Assembly: GCF_003347515.1 (NCBI RefSeq)
Contig: NZ_QEII01000264.1
Span: 1-64,000 of the forward strand
Reading direction: 5' to 3'
Origin: Rhodoferax ferrireducens
Lineage (GTDB): Bacteria > Pseudomonadota > Gammaproteobacteria > Burkholderiales > Burkholderiaceae_C
Length of the DNA stretch: 64,000 nucleotides
Part shown: positions 9,672-17,153 of the stretch, one piece after another
Layout of the letters: each line of letters opens with the position of its first letter
Numbering within the stretch: the stretch's first letter is position 1
Made by a program: the position numbers and the translations under genes
Notes under the pieces: model-generated
What the model was told of the DNA's origin: nothing
Database searches by the model: none
The model's input: the letters and a program-made list of their open reading frames with translations, nothing else

Positions 9672-9741
9672 TGGCCGTGTTTAGCTGAATTTCGAAGCTC
9701 ATCGGCTTCGGCGCCCGCAATCCTGGATCAAATCGGCGCAA
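9672..9741 (-). promoter_or_regulatory. SAM-II-like riboswitch upstream of metX
   Basis: The leader RNA starts GCGCCGATTTGA (9739-9728), continues with GGATTGC and GGGCGCC, and ends with CAGCTAAA (about 9687-9680). GCGCC (9739-9735) pairs with GGCGC (9715-9711). The GATTTGA, ATTGC and AGCTAAA blocks match in order and spacing the conserved single-stranded and pseudoknot elements of the SAM-II (metA-motif) aptamer as I remember it. An extra hairpin, GAAGC with GCTTC (9708-9694), fills the variable loop. SAM-II aptamers control methionine genes, so high SAM would be expected to lower metX-metW expression. Assignment is from memory of the consensus; a covariance-model search would settle it. Confidence 0.8.
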
Positions 9742-9747
9742 AAGGTG

Positions 9748-9753
9748 AGTATA
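9748..9753 (-). promoter_or_regulatory. Probable -10 element of the metX promoter
   Basis: TATACT on the minus strand lies so that transcription would start at about 9741, exactly at the 5' end of the aptamer. The -35 region is weak. Confidence 0.5.
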
Positions 9754-9923
9754 AATCCAAGTCTAGGCTCCATTGAGCGAATGGCCAGCCCGGTCCGGTT
9801 ACCTGCAGCCCTGCGGCGGCCCCTTCTCCAGCGCAAGACAACAAGGGCTGACACCCGGTTTTTTCCTCGTCGCGCGACGCGGAAGAGCCGCCATCAGTCC
9901 TGATTTGCACAGATTTGGATCGT

Positions 9924-9940
9924 TTGGCACAGCTTTGGCG
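9924..9940 (+). promoter_or_regulatory. Sigma-54 promoter of amtB
   Basis: TTGGCACAGCTTTGGCG has the invariant GG (-24) and GC (-12) at the correct ten-base spacing, with TGGCAC matching the -24 consensus exactly. It lies 85 bases before amtB, as expected for a nitrogen-regulated (NtrC/RpoN) ammonium transporter gene. Confidence 0.75.
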
Positions 9941-9956
9941 TGAATTTTGCTTTAGT

Positions 9957-9994
9957 TTGGTGCGTTTAAAGTATTTTCAATATAAACGCACCAA
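9957..9994 (+). promoter_or_regulatory. Perfect 12-bp inverted repeat in the amtB leader
   Basis: TTGGTGCGTTTA (9957-9968) is repeated inverted as TAAACGCACCAA (9983-9994) with 14 bases between. It lies just downstream of the sigma-54 promoter, so it could be a hairpin in the 5' untranslated RNA or a dyad operator. Its half-sites point the opposite way to a usual NtrC site (GCAC..GTGC). Confidence 0.6.
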
Positions 9995-10024
9995 TACAAC
10001 TCATTTCACCCCAAAGAGGTTCTC

Positions 10025-11227
10025 ATGGAAGCACTAAAACAGGGCGCAGACACCCTGTTCATTCTTCTTGGCGCAGTCATGGTGCTGGCCATGCACGCTG
10101 GTTTTGCATTTCTGGAGCTCGGCACTGTGCGCCGCAAGAACCAGGTCAATGCCCTGGTCAAAATTTTGGTGGATTTTTCCGTCTCCACCGTGGTTTATTT
10201 CATGGTCGGCTACGGTGTGGCCTACGGCACCAGCTTCTTTGTGGGCGCCGAACAACTGATGGCCAAAAACGGCTACGAGCTGGTCAAGTTCTTCTTCTTG
10301 CTGACCTTTGCGGCGGCGATTCCGGCCATCATCTCGGGCGGCATTGCCGAGCGCGCCAAGTTCTGGCCGCAACTGATTGCCACCGCCGTGATTGTGGGCT
10401 TCATCTACCCCTTCTTCGAGGGCATTGTGTGGAACCAGCACTTTGGCGTGCAGGCCTGGATCAAGGGCCTCGCGGGCGAAGAGTTTCATGACTTTGCCGG
10501 CAGTGTGGTGGTGCATGCGGTGGGCGGCTGGATCGCGCTGCCCGCCGTCATGCTGCTGGGTGCCCGCGCCAACCGCTACCGCAAGGATGGCGGCATCTCG
10601 GCGCATCCGCCCTCCAGTATTCCCTTTCTGGCCCTGGGCGCCTGGGTGCTCACCGTCGGCTGGTTTGGTTTCAATGTCATGAGCGCCCAAACCCTGGACA
10701 AAATCTCGGGGCTGGTAGCCGTGAACTCACTCATGGCCATGGTCGGCGGCACGCTGGCCGCACTGATTGCCGGCAAGAACGACCCCGGTTTTGTCCACAA
10801 CGGCCCGCTCGCCGGCCTGGTGGCCGTGTGCGCCGGCTCGGACCTGATGCACCCGCTGGGCGCGCTGGTGGTGGGCGCGGTGGCGGGGGGCATTTTTGTC
10901 TTCATGTTCACGCTGACGCAAAACAAATGGAAGATCGACGATGTGCTGGGAGTCTGGCCGCTGCACGGGCTGTGTGGCACCTGGGGCGGCATTGCAGCCG
11001 GCATTTTCGGCAGCAAAGCCCTGGGTGGTTTGGGCGGGGTTACGCTGGGCGCTCAGCTCATCGGCACGGCCATGGGTGTCGTCTGGGCCGTGGCGGGGGG
11101 GCTGGTGGTTTACGGCGTGCTCAAGAGCTCCATGGGTTTGCGCCTAAGCCAGGAAGAAGAATATGACGGGGCTGACCTGTCAATCCACAAGATCAGCGCC
11201 ACGCCGGAGCGAGAAGCCAACTGGTAG
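10025..11227 (+). CDS. amtB: Ammonium transporter AmtB
   Basis: A 400-residue inner-membrane ammonium channel of the Amt/MEP/Rh family. Recognisable stretches are GFAFLELGTVRRKN in helix 1-2, FFFLLTFAAAIPAIISGGIAER, the DFAGSVVVHAVGGW segment containing the conserved Asp and first pore His, and WPLHGLCGTWGGIAAG with the second pore His. No cleavable signal peptide is evident. It starts after the GAGGT of CCCCAAAGAGGTTCTC. A sigma-54 promoter precedes it, which fits nitrogen-limitation control. A glnK gene, the usual partner, is absent on both sides. Confidence 0.95.
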   Translation: MEALKQGADTLFILLGAVMVLAMHAGFAFLELGTVRRKNQVNALVKILVDFSVSTVVYFMVGYGVAYGTSFFVGAEQLMAKNGYELVKFFFLLTFAAAIPAIISGGIAERAKFWPQLIATAVIVGFIYPFFEGIVWNQHFGVQAWIKGLAGEEFHDFAGSVVVHAVGGWIALPAVMLLGARANRYRKDGGISAHPPSSIPFLALGAWVLTVGWFGFNVMSAQTLDKISGLVAVNSLMAMVGGTLAALIAGKNDPGFVHNGPLAGLVAVCAGSDLMHPLGALVVGAVAGGIFVFMFTLTQNKWKIDDVLGVWPLHGLCGTWGGIAAGIFGSKALGGLGGVTLGAQLIGTAMGVVWAVAGGLVVYGVLKSSMGLRLSQEEEYDGADLSIHKISATPEREANW

Positions 11228-11269
11228 TGCCCAAGGGATTGGCGCCGCGAGCGCCACCCGTGGCTGCTG

Positions 11270-11330
11270 TTGCTATCTAGTTAGTAGCTGCTTGCGCTTA
11301 TTCGGTGTGGGCTAGCGGTCAATTTGATTC
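11270..11330 (+). repeat. Comamonadaceae-type interspersed repeat
   Basis: TTGCTATCTAGTTAGTAGC is followed by TGCTTGCGCTTATTC and GGGCTAGCGGTCAATTTGA. This is one of seven related copies in the window sharing the core GCTAT-N7-TAGC. It lies between amtB and the convergent EAL gene. Confidence 0.7.
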
Positions 11331-11342
11331 GAACTTTGTCGT

Positions 11343-13496
11343 TCATGCCGGGACCGGTCCCAGGCCGGTAAACCAGGCCTGCAGCGCCTTTCCGTGCAGC
11401 GGGCCGCTGCCCAGATTGCCCTGCATCACATCACAGCCCAAGCGCGTGACGGTTTCTTTTTCGGCTTCGGTTTCCACTCCCTCGGCGGTGACCAGCAGGC
11501 CCATGCCGTGGCCCATTTCAATCATGGACTTGACCAGGCGCTGCGTCGCCGGCAGGACATCGACGTGGCCTACAAAACTCCGGTCAATCTTGAGCTCACT
11601 TACCGGCAGTTGCTGCAGGTAAGCCAGGGACGAATAACCGGTGCCGAAGTCGTCAATTGACAGCTGCACGCCAAGTTGACCCAGGGCATGCAGCACAGCG
11701 ACGCTGTGTTGCGGGTCTTCCATCAGGCCACTCTCGACGATTTCCAGGCGCAGTCGCCGCGGGTCCACGCCGTGCAATTCGATCAGCTGTTTGACGCGGC
11801 TGCAAAACTTCGGGTCCTGCAAATCCCGCGTGCTCACGTTGACGCTGATGCTGAGTTCCGGGTGATGGGGTGCCCAAAGCGCCAGGATGTGCAGGGCTTC
11901 ACCCAGCATCCAGGTCGTGACAATGCCGATGTAGCCGGTTTGCTCGGCAAAGGGCACGAACTCGGCCGGTGATACAAAACCCCGTTGCGGATGTTGCCAG
12001 CGCACCAGCGCTTCGGCCCCTACAGCCCGGCCTGTGCTCAGTGAAAACTTGGGCTGCAACCACATTTGCAGTTGGGACGTGGCCACTGCCACGCGCAAGT
12101 CGGATACCAGGCCCAGATGGCTCAGGCGCGCCGCTTCCTGGGCTTCGCTGTACCAGGCAAACCGCACGGCGGCCCGTTTTGCGGCGTGCAGGGCGACCTC
12201 GGCGTTGCGCAACAGGGTGCTCACCGGGCGCGGCGCATTTTGCCCCGTCGAGTCGGCAAAACCATAGTCCAGACTCAAGTCCACGCTGTAGCCACTGCAC
12301 AGCACCGGCTGCGCCATGGCCTGTTCAAGCTGCAGACGCAAACGTTCCACCGTGGGGCGGTCCGGGGCACTGAACGACACTGCGAACCGGCCACCCGCCA
12401 GATGGGTTACCAGTGGATAGTGGCCACCGATCAGCCCGCTGCTTGCCGCCCGCTTGACCACCGTGTCGGCGCGCTGCGCCACTTCCTTGATTAAAGTGTC
12501 GCCTGTGGCAAAACCCAGACTTTCGTTGATGGTCTTCAGGCGCGCCAGGTCGATCAACATCAGGCAGTTGTTGCGGCCTTCCTGTTCCGCCGTGGGTTTG
12601 AGCAAGTAGGTGCGGTTGGGCAGACCGGTTAGTGGGTCACGAAATGCCAGGTTTTCAATGTCTCGCTCCCGTGCGGCGATGGCCGTTGTCATGGTGGTTA
12701 GCGCCTGGCCCACCCGATTCACTTCTTCGGCGCTAGTGGCCAGCACCGGACTGGAATAATCGCCCCCGGCAATACGCAGAGCCGTGGCCTCCAGCTGGGC
12801 CAACGGCGTCACCACACTGCGCGTCGTGCGCAACGCCAGCACAATGGCCAGCATCACGGCCAGCAGTGACAGCATCGCCACCCACTTGGCCAGTTGCTCG
12901 AAGCTTTTCTGGGCCTGCAGCATCTGCCGTTCCACCCGCTCACGTTCGCGGTTGATCAGCGTGTTGGATTCAATCAGCATTTCTTCAAGCGAAGGCTGCA
13001 CTTGCTCGGTATAGACACGCATGGCGGCCTTCGGGCGATCTCGCTCGATCTCAGCCACCGTGGCCTTGAACGCTTTGGAATAGGCCGCGCGGGCGGCCAC
13101 CAGGCGCTGCAATGTACTTTCCTGCGCCGGGTCGTCCAGCAGATCCGCCAGCGAGGCGATGATGCCTTCGATGCGGCGGTTGCGTTCGTCTACCTCGGTG
13201 TATTCAAGAACACGGTGTTCACGTGGCGCGTTCATCAGGCGCAACAAGGCGTTGCCGGCACCCTCGGTATACAGCGAGAGGGTTTGTACGCGCAGAAGGC
13301 GCTGCATATCCTGGGTGGCAAAACGTTGGGTCAGGTGCGTGATGGATCGAATTTCCAGGCTGGCCAAGGCCAGCGCCATTAGCATCAAAGCTACCACCGA
13401 TCCAAAACCCAGCGCCAGCCGCCAACCCAGGCGGCGCGGCCAGAGCCGGGCCCCGACGGGACGTGGGTTGACGCTTTCACCATTTGAGCGTTTCAT
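11343..13496 (-). CDS. Membrane-bound GGDEF/EAL protein, probably a c-di-GMP phosphodiesterase
   Basis: A 717-residue inner-membrane signalling protein. Membrane helices at about 25-50 and 205-225 flank a periplasmic helical sensor domain, then a HAMP-like linker. The GGDEF domain (about 285-450) keeps DPLTGLPNRTYL but its active site reads HLAGGRFAVS, so cyclase activity is probably lost. The EAL domain (about 470-705) is well preserved: GAEALVRWQHP, SVNVS, IDDFGTGYSSL, LKIDRSFV and TAEGVET. I infer it degrades c-di-GMP. It is divergent from the ECF sigma gene 106 bases away. Confidence 0.88.
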   Translation of the reverse strand: MKRSNGESVNPRPVGARLWPRRLGWRLALGFGSVVALMLMALALASLEIRSITHLTQRFATQDMQRLLRVQTLSLYTEGAGNALLRLMNAPREHRVLEYTEVDERNRRIEGIIASLADLLDDPAQESTLQRLVAARAAYSKAFKATVAEIERDRPKAAMRVYTEQVQPSLEEMLIESNTLINRERERVERQMLQAQKSFEQLAKWVAMLSLLAVMLAIVLALRTTRSVVTPLAQLEATALRIAGGDYSSPVLATSAEEVNRVGQALTTMTTAIAARERDIENLAFRDPLTGLPNRTYLLKPTAEQEGRNNCLMLIDLARLKTINESLGFATGDTLIKEVAQRADTVVKRAASSGLIGGHYPLVTHLAGGRFAVSFSAPDRPTVERLRLQLEQAMAQPVLCSGYSVDLSLDYGFADSTGQNAPRPVSTLLRNAEVALHAAKRAAVRFAWYSEAQEAARLSHLGLVSDLRVAVATSQLQMWLQPKFSLSTGRAVGAEALVRWQHPQRGFVSPAEFVPFAEQTGYIGIVTTWMLGEALHILALWAPHHPELSISVNVSTRDLQDPKFCSRVKQLIELHGVDPRRLRLEIVESGLMEDPQHSVAVLHALGQLGVQLSIDDFGTGYSSLAYLQQLPVSELKIDRSFVGHVDVLPATQRLVKSMIEMGHGMGLLVTAEGVETEAEKETVTRLGCDVMQGNLGSGPLHGKALQAWFTGLGPVPA

Positions 13497-13602
13497 GCCC
13501 CGATATTGTGCACGTCAGCCGTGCATGCCGCCACTGGCCAGCTGCTCACTGGCGCGACTGCTTGTGCAGTTCCTGCACGCCGGCCAATCGCTTTACACTG
13601 CA

Positions 13603-14196
13603 ATGGCCACCATGACTATCGCCGCCACGCCCTCCTTTGAACAGCAACTGATCGACCACCGCAGCTATTTGCTGCGTTTTGCCCGACTGCAGTTGCGAAA
13701 CGAGACGTGGGCTGAGGATGCCGTGTCTGAAACCGTGCTGGCGGCACTGGCCAAACCACAGTCATTCGCCAATCGTTCGCAGCTCAAGACCTGGCTGATT
13801 GGCATTTTGAAGCATAAGGTGATCGACGCGTTACGGCATCACAGCCGTGAGGTCTGCGGTCTTGACGGCTCTGGCGATGACGACGCTGACCCGCTGGACT
13901 TCATCGGGTTCAAGGCGGACGGGCACTTCTCACAGGCCCCGTCAGAATGGGGCAACCCCGAGCAGCAGATCAGCAGTCGGCAGTTCTTCGAAGTACTGGA
14001 TGCCTGCGCCAGCAAGCTGCCAGCCAGTCAGGGACGCTTGTTCCTGATGCGGGAGTGGCTGGAGCTTTCCAGCGAAGAAATTTGTAAGGAATTGAGCCTG
14101 ACACCGACTAACTTATATGTTCAGTTGCATCGTGCCCGGCTTAGGCTGCGCGAGTGCCTGGAGCTGAACTGGTTTGCCAACCGGAACTCTACATGA
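13603..14196 (+). CDS. ECF-type RNA polymerase sigma factor
   Basis: A 197-residue sigma-70 family protein. Region 2 is recognisable as LLRFARLQLRNETWAEDAVSETVLAAL with KTWLIGILKHKVIDALR, and region 4 as LPASQGRLFLMREWLELSSEEICKELSLTPTNLYVQLHRARLRLRECL. The ATG at 13612 is an equally good start; neither has a strong ribosome binding site. It overlaps the following anti-sigma gene by four bases (ATGA). Longer in-frame upstream starts run into the region opposite the EAL gene and are unlikely. The stress or signal it serves is unknown. Confidence 0.87.
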   Translation: MATMTIAATPSFEQQLIDHRSYLLRFARLQLRNETWAEDAVSETVLAALAKPQSFANRSQLKTWLIGILKHKVIDALRHHSREVCGLDGSGDDDADPLDFIGFKADGHFSQAPSEWGNPEQQISSRQFFEVLDACASKLPASQGRLFLMREWLELSSEEICKELSLTPTNLYVQLHRARLRLRECLELNWFANRNST

Positions 14197-14432
14197 TGCC
14201 TTTTCAACGAACCTGTAAAGAAGTCACTGCGTTGGTGATTGCGCGGGAAGACCGTGCACTACCATGGCGTGATCGGTTGGCGCTACGTCTGCACATGGCG
14301 ATTTGTACCGCGTGTCCCACTTTTGAGCGTCAGGTGCTCACCATGCGTCGCGCCATGACGCAGTGGCGAAATTATGACGATCAAGAGACGCCGTCCCCAA
14401 ACACCGAAGATCCGCCACGGCGCCTATCCTGA
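14193..14432 (+). CDS. Short anti-sigma factor, zf-HC2-like
   Basis: A 79-residue protein whose start overlaps the sigma-factor stop, so the two are co-translated. It carries a zinc-finger-type anti-sigma signature: an early Cys (RTCKEVTALVIAREDR) followed by LRLHMAICTACPTF, giving H-x3-C-x2-C. No transmembrane segment is visible, so it would be a soluble zinc-binding anti-sigma factor that may respond to redox conditions. It is on the small side for the family and ends in a Pro-rich tail. Confidence 0.75.
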   Translation: MMPFQRTCKEVTALVIAREDRALPWRDRLALRLHMAICTACPTFERQVLTMRRAMTQWRNYDDQETPSPNTEDPPRRLS

Positions 14433-14474
14433 TCAGGCGGCTTGACACCGTTCTCCATCTTCCAGCAAAAAAGA

Positions 14475-14503
14475 TTGTGAAAATATAAAACTTGACGCAT
14501 AAT
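14475..14503 (+). promoter_or_regulatory. Probable sigma-70 promoter of the RRM gene
   Basis: TTGTGA (14475-14480) and CATAAT (14498-14503) are 17 bases apart. Transcription from here would leave a leader of about 140 bases before the ATG at 14650, a length typical of cold-induced RNA-binding protein genes. Confidence 0.45.
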
Positions 14504-14649
14504 TAACTTGTATTGTCGGAAATCGGTTGTACAAGTTTGCGGTGTTTAGTCAGTTTCGCGTCTGCTTTAAGTCTTCATTGTTTTGTTGATTGCGGGGTAT
14601 AGCGGTTTTGGACTCCATCGCGTTTTGAGTCATTTTGAGGAGTCCTTTC

Positions 14650-15078
14650 ATGGGCAACAAACTTTACGTAGGCAACCTGCCTTACACTTTCCGTGACGAA
14701 GACCTGCAGCAAGCATTCGCTGCACACGGTACTGTCACTAGCGCCAAGGTCATGATGGAACGTGACACCGGCCGCTCCAAAGGCTTCGGCTTTGTGGAAA
14801 TGGGCAGCGATGCTGAAGCACAAGCTGCTATCAACGGCATGAACGGTCAACAATACGGTGGCCGTGGCCTCGTGGTTAACGAAGCCCGTCCGATGGAAGC
14901 TCGTCCTCCCCGCACTGGCGGCGGCGGCTTCGGTGGTGGTGCTGGCGGCGGCGGTTACGGCGGCGGTGCTGGCCGTAGCGGCGGCGGTGGCGGCGGCGGT
15001 TACGGCGGCGGTGCTGGCGGCGGCGGTGGCCGTAGCGGTGGCGGCGGCGGTTACGGCGGTGGCCGTAGCAGCTACTAA
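14650..15078 (+). CDS. Glycine-rich RNA-binding protein (RRM domain)
   Basis: A 142-residue protein. Residues 1-80 form one RNA recognition motif with RNP2 (KLYVGNLPY) and RNP1 (SKGFGFVEM). The C-terminal third is almost entirely glycine with Arg, Ser and Tyr (repeats of GGGGYGGG and GRSGGGG), resembling cyanobacterial and plant glycine-rich RRM proteins. GAGGAG precedes the ATG. A long leader and a strong terminator frame it as a single-gene transcript. It probably binds single-stranded RNA, perhaps as a cold-shock chaperone; this is family-based inference. Confidence 0.92.
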   Translation: MGNKLYVGNLPYTFRDEDLQQAFAAHGTVTSAKVMMERDTGRSKGFGFVEMGSDAEAQAAINGMNGQQYGGRGLVVNEARPMEARPPRTGGGGFGGGAGGGGYGGGAGRSGGGGGGGYGGGAGGGGGRSGGGGGYGGGRSSY

Positions 15079-15103
15079 GCAGTCGACTGGCTTTACGCCA
15101 ATC

Positions 15104-15136
15104 AAAATAAAAGGGCCCTTGTGGCCCTTTTATTGT
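15104..15136 (+). terminator. Strong bidirectional intrinsic terminator
   Basis: AATAAAAGGGCC (15106-15117) pairs perfectly with GGCCCTTTTATT (15123-15134) around a five-base loop. It has A- and T-rich flanks, so it can end both the RRM transcript and the minus-strand SDR transcript. Confidence 0.85.
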
Positions 15137-15193
15137 TTCAAGCTGTTTTCAATTCACTGCACTCACTCAAGGTGACAAGTCAGGGGCTGTTGC

Positions 15194-15970
15194 TCAGAGA
15201 TCTGGGCCGCGTGGTTTTCGGGGGCGTCCGGCAAAAGCGCTGTCAAATAGCCAGTTGGGCAACAACCGTAACACCTTGGCCACTATCCCCATTTGCCAGG
15301 GGATCACGCGATAACTGACGCCAGCCTCAATTGCCCTAAATGCCTTTTCCGCAAATTCATCCGGGTGCATCAGAAAGGGCATGGAATAGGTATTCTTCTT
15401 CGTCAACGGGGTATCGATATAACCTGGGCACAAGGTCACCACTTTTACGCCACTGCCTCGGAGTTCTCCGCGAAGACACTCACAGTAGCTGATCATGGCC
15501 GCCTTGCTTGGGCAATTTGCGCCATGGCCGGGAAAGCCCCGGATACCGTTGACGCTGCCAATCCCCACCACGGCGCCCGAGCCGCGTTGGATCATGGTGT
15601 TCAGAAAAGGGTGAAATGTTGCAGCCGTGCCTGTGTTATTGGTGGCAAACGTTCGGGCGATCACATCAATATCGGCTCGCTGGGTCGTGTCTACGCCGAC
15701 GCTGATCCCGGCACAGGCGACTACAACGTCGGGGACACCCTGCTGCATCAGGCAGGCCTGGCCCGCAGCAAATATGCTGTCCGGTACGGCGACGTCAGCA
15801 CTGTAAATTCGATGGCGATTGGCGGCTATCTGTCGAATACCAGCCCATGTGTTGACCTCCTGCGTGCGTCGCGCCACCAAGGCGAGCGAATAACCCGCTT
15901 GATAAAAACGCCAAGCCAGCGCCTGACCAATGCCACTGGATGCGCCCGTGATAAAAACGAGTTTGGACAT
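15194..15970 (-). CDS. Short-chain dehydrogenase/reductase family protein lacking the catalytic Tyr
   Basis: A 258-residue Rossmann-fold protein. The cofactor motif TGASSGIG is near residues 8-15, ARR after beta-2 favours NADP(H), and the NAG motif appears as CAG. The catalytic block should read S..Y-x3-K, but here it is GIGSVNGIRGFPGHGANCPSKAAM: Ser and Lys are present and Asn (codon AAT) occupies the Tyr position. The protein may be catalytically altered or dead. It lies 17 bases after lptC in the same direction and is presumably co-transcribed with the LPS genes. It ends at a bidirectional terminator. Confidence 0.85.
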   Translation of the reverse strand: MSKLVFITGASSGIGQALAWRFYQAGYSLALVARRTQEVNTWAGIRQIAANRHRIYSADVAVPDSIFAAGQACLMQQGVPDVVVACAGISVGVDTTQRADIDVIARTFATNNTGTAATFHPFLNTMIQRGSGAVVGIGSVNGIRGFPGHGANCPSKAAMISYCECLRGELRGSGVKVVTLCPGYIDTPLTKKNTYSMPFLMHPDEFAEKAFRAIEAGVSYRVIPWQMGIVAKVLRLLPNWLFDSAFAGRPRKPRGPDL

Positions 15971-15987
15971 ACTCTTAGGTTGGCTAT

Positions 15988-16608
15988 CTATTTCTTGGCG
16001 GCGTCAGGCACCAGCGTGCCTTTGACACGCCCTTTGAGCTGCATCACGCGGTCCAGGTTATCGAAATCCATCGAATCTGCGGTGAATACATCGTTCCCGC
16101 GTATCAGTTCCACCGGTTTGTGCGATTTGACGCGTTCAGTATTCATGAATGCATGCAAAAATTCGCCGCGAAACTCCATGCGCGGCTGGGGTTGCCCGGC
16201 GATATCTGGCGCGGGCTCGCGCACCACCCGCGCATCGCCAAACAACTGCACTTCCGACGCATCCCCGTTGGTCAACGCGCGTCGGGCGGTCGCCGTTGTC
16301 AGACGCCCCTCTTCGTTGAACGAGCGAATACGCACCGAATCGATTTCCAGCGTGTCGGTGTCAGGGTAGTGGCGGGCATAAGTTCCCAGCACTTCACTTT
16401 TGAGCCTGCCCGTGCCGTCAAACGTCTTGACTGAAAATTTGCGCATGAAATAGTCCGGCTCATGCCGCGCTGGTGCCTCTTTCTCTGGCTGCATTAGCAT
16501 CGGTGTGCTGCGCACCAGCCAATAGGTTCCCAGTGCCAGCATCGCCATGAGAATTATGGGTAAGTAGAGCGACAGGCGCTCCCACACCACGCGCACGAGC
16601 TTGATCAC
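15988..16608 (-). CDS. lptC: LPS export protein LptC
   Basis: A 206-residue bitopic inner-membrane protein. One N-terminal helix (YLPIILMAMLALGTYWLV) is followed by a periplasmic beta-jellyroll with the typical PDYFMRKFSVKTFDGTGRLKSEVLG and YPDTDTLEI stretches. I place the start at the GTG at 16608, whose GTGA overlaps the kdsC stop; a longer ATG frame from 16668 would overlap kdsC by 64 bases. LptC hands lipopolysaccharide from LptB2FG to LptA. Unusually, lptA and lptB do not follow; an SDR gene does. Confidence 0.87.
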   Translation of the reverse strand: MIKLVRVVWERLSLYLPIILMAMLALGTYWLVRSTPMLMQPEKEAPARHEPDYFMRKFSVKTFDGTGRLKSEVLGTYARHYPDTDTLEIDSVRIRSFNEEGRLTTATARRALTNGDASEVQLFGDARVVREPAPDIAGQPQPRMEFRGEFLHAFMNTERVKSHKPVELIRGNDVFTADSMDFDNLDRVMQLKGRVKGTLVPDAAKK

Positions 16609-17153
16609 CGCGCAGTTTCCTCCAGCAGGCGCGCGTACTTGCCGCTGGCAATAAGAAGCAGGTCGCACAACTCTCTGACCGCCCCATTGCCGCCCTTGGC
16701 CCTTGTCACGTAATGCGAAACCGCCTTGACCTCCACATGCGCATTGTGCGGCGCGCAGGCCAGTGCACAGCGCCGCATCATCGCAAGATCGGGCCAGTCG
16801 TCACCCATCGCCGCGGCTTGGCCCCAGTCCAGCCCCAAGGCGGCGAGTGTTTGCTCGGCGGCGGGATGTTTGTCTTCGGTGCCGTAATGCACATGGTCAA
16901 TGCCCAAGGCCGCAAGGCGCAAGCGCAGGGGTGTCGAGTCGCGCCCCGTAATAATTGCGGGGATGATGCCAGCACGTTGAAGCAGCTTGAGGCCATGGCC
17001 GTCCAGCGTGTTGAAGCGCTTGATCGTTTCCCCCGTTTCCGTGTAGTGCAAACCGCCGTCGGTCAGGACTCCGTCCACATCGAAGAAAACCACGCAAATG
17101 CCTTGTGCCTTGAGCAACAACTCAGGCGGAAAATTGAGTGCAGGGTCAGCCAT
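16605..17153 (-). CDS. kdsC: 3-deoxy-D-manno-octulosonate 8-phosphate phosphatase KdsC
   Basis: A 182-residue HAD phosphatase without a cap domain. Motif I is VVFFDVDGVLTDGGL, motif II/III elements are IITGRDS and a Lys in the KHPAAEQ region, and motif IV is AAMGDDWPDLAMM. It hydrolyses KDO-8-P to KDO in LPS inner-core synthesis. It overlaps kdsD by one base (TGATG) and lptC by four, so kdsD-kdsC-lptC is a tight operon. Confidence 0.93.
   Translation of the reverse strand: MADPALNFPPELLLKAQGICVVFFDVDGVLTDGGLHYTETGETIKRFNTLDGHGLKLLQRAGIIPAIITGRDSTPLRLRLAALGIDHVHYGTEDKHPAAEQTLAALGLDWGQAAAMGDDWPDLAMMRRCALACAPHNAHVEVKAVSHYVTRAKGGNGAVRELCDLLLIASGKYARLLEETAR

Noticed and set aside
9619..9741. N-terminal extension of MetX by 41 residues
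   Set aside because: It would translate through the riboswitch and terminator and has no family similarity; MetX homologues begin near 9618.
9957..9994. NtrC binding site interpretation of the amtB dyad
   Set aside because: The half-sites are oriented GGTG..CACC rather than GCAC..GTGC and lie downstream of the promoter, so an NtrC enhancer is unlikely.
14925..15075. GGCGGCGGT-rich tandem array
   Set aside because: It is the glycine-rich tail of the RRM protein, not a CRISPR or non-coding satellite.
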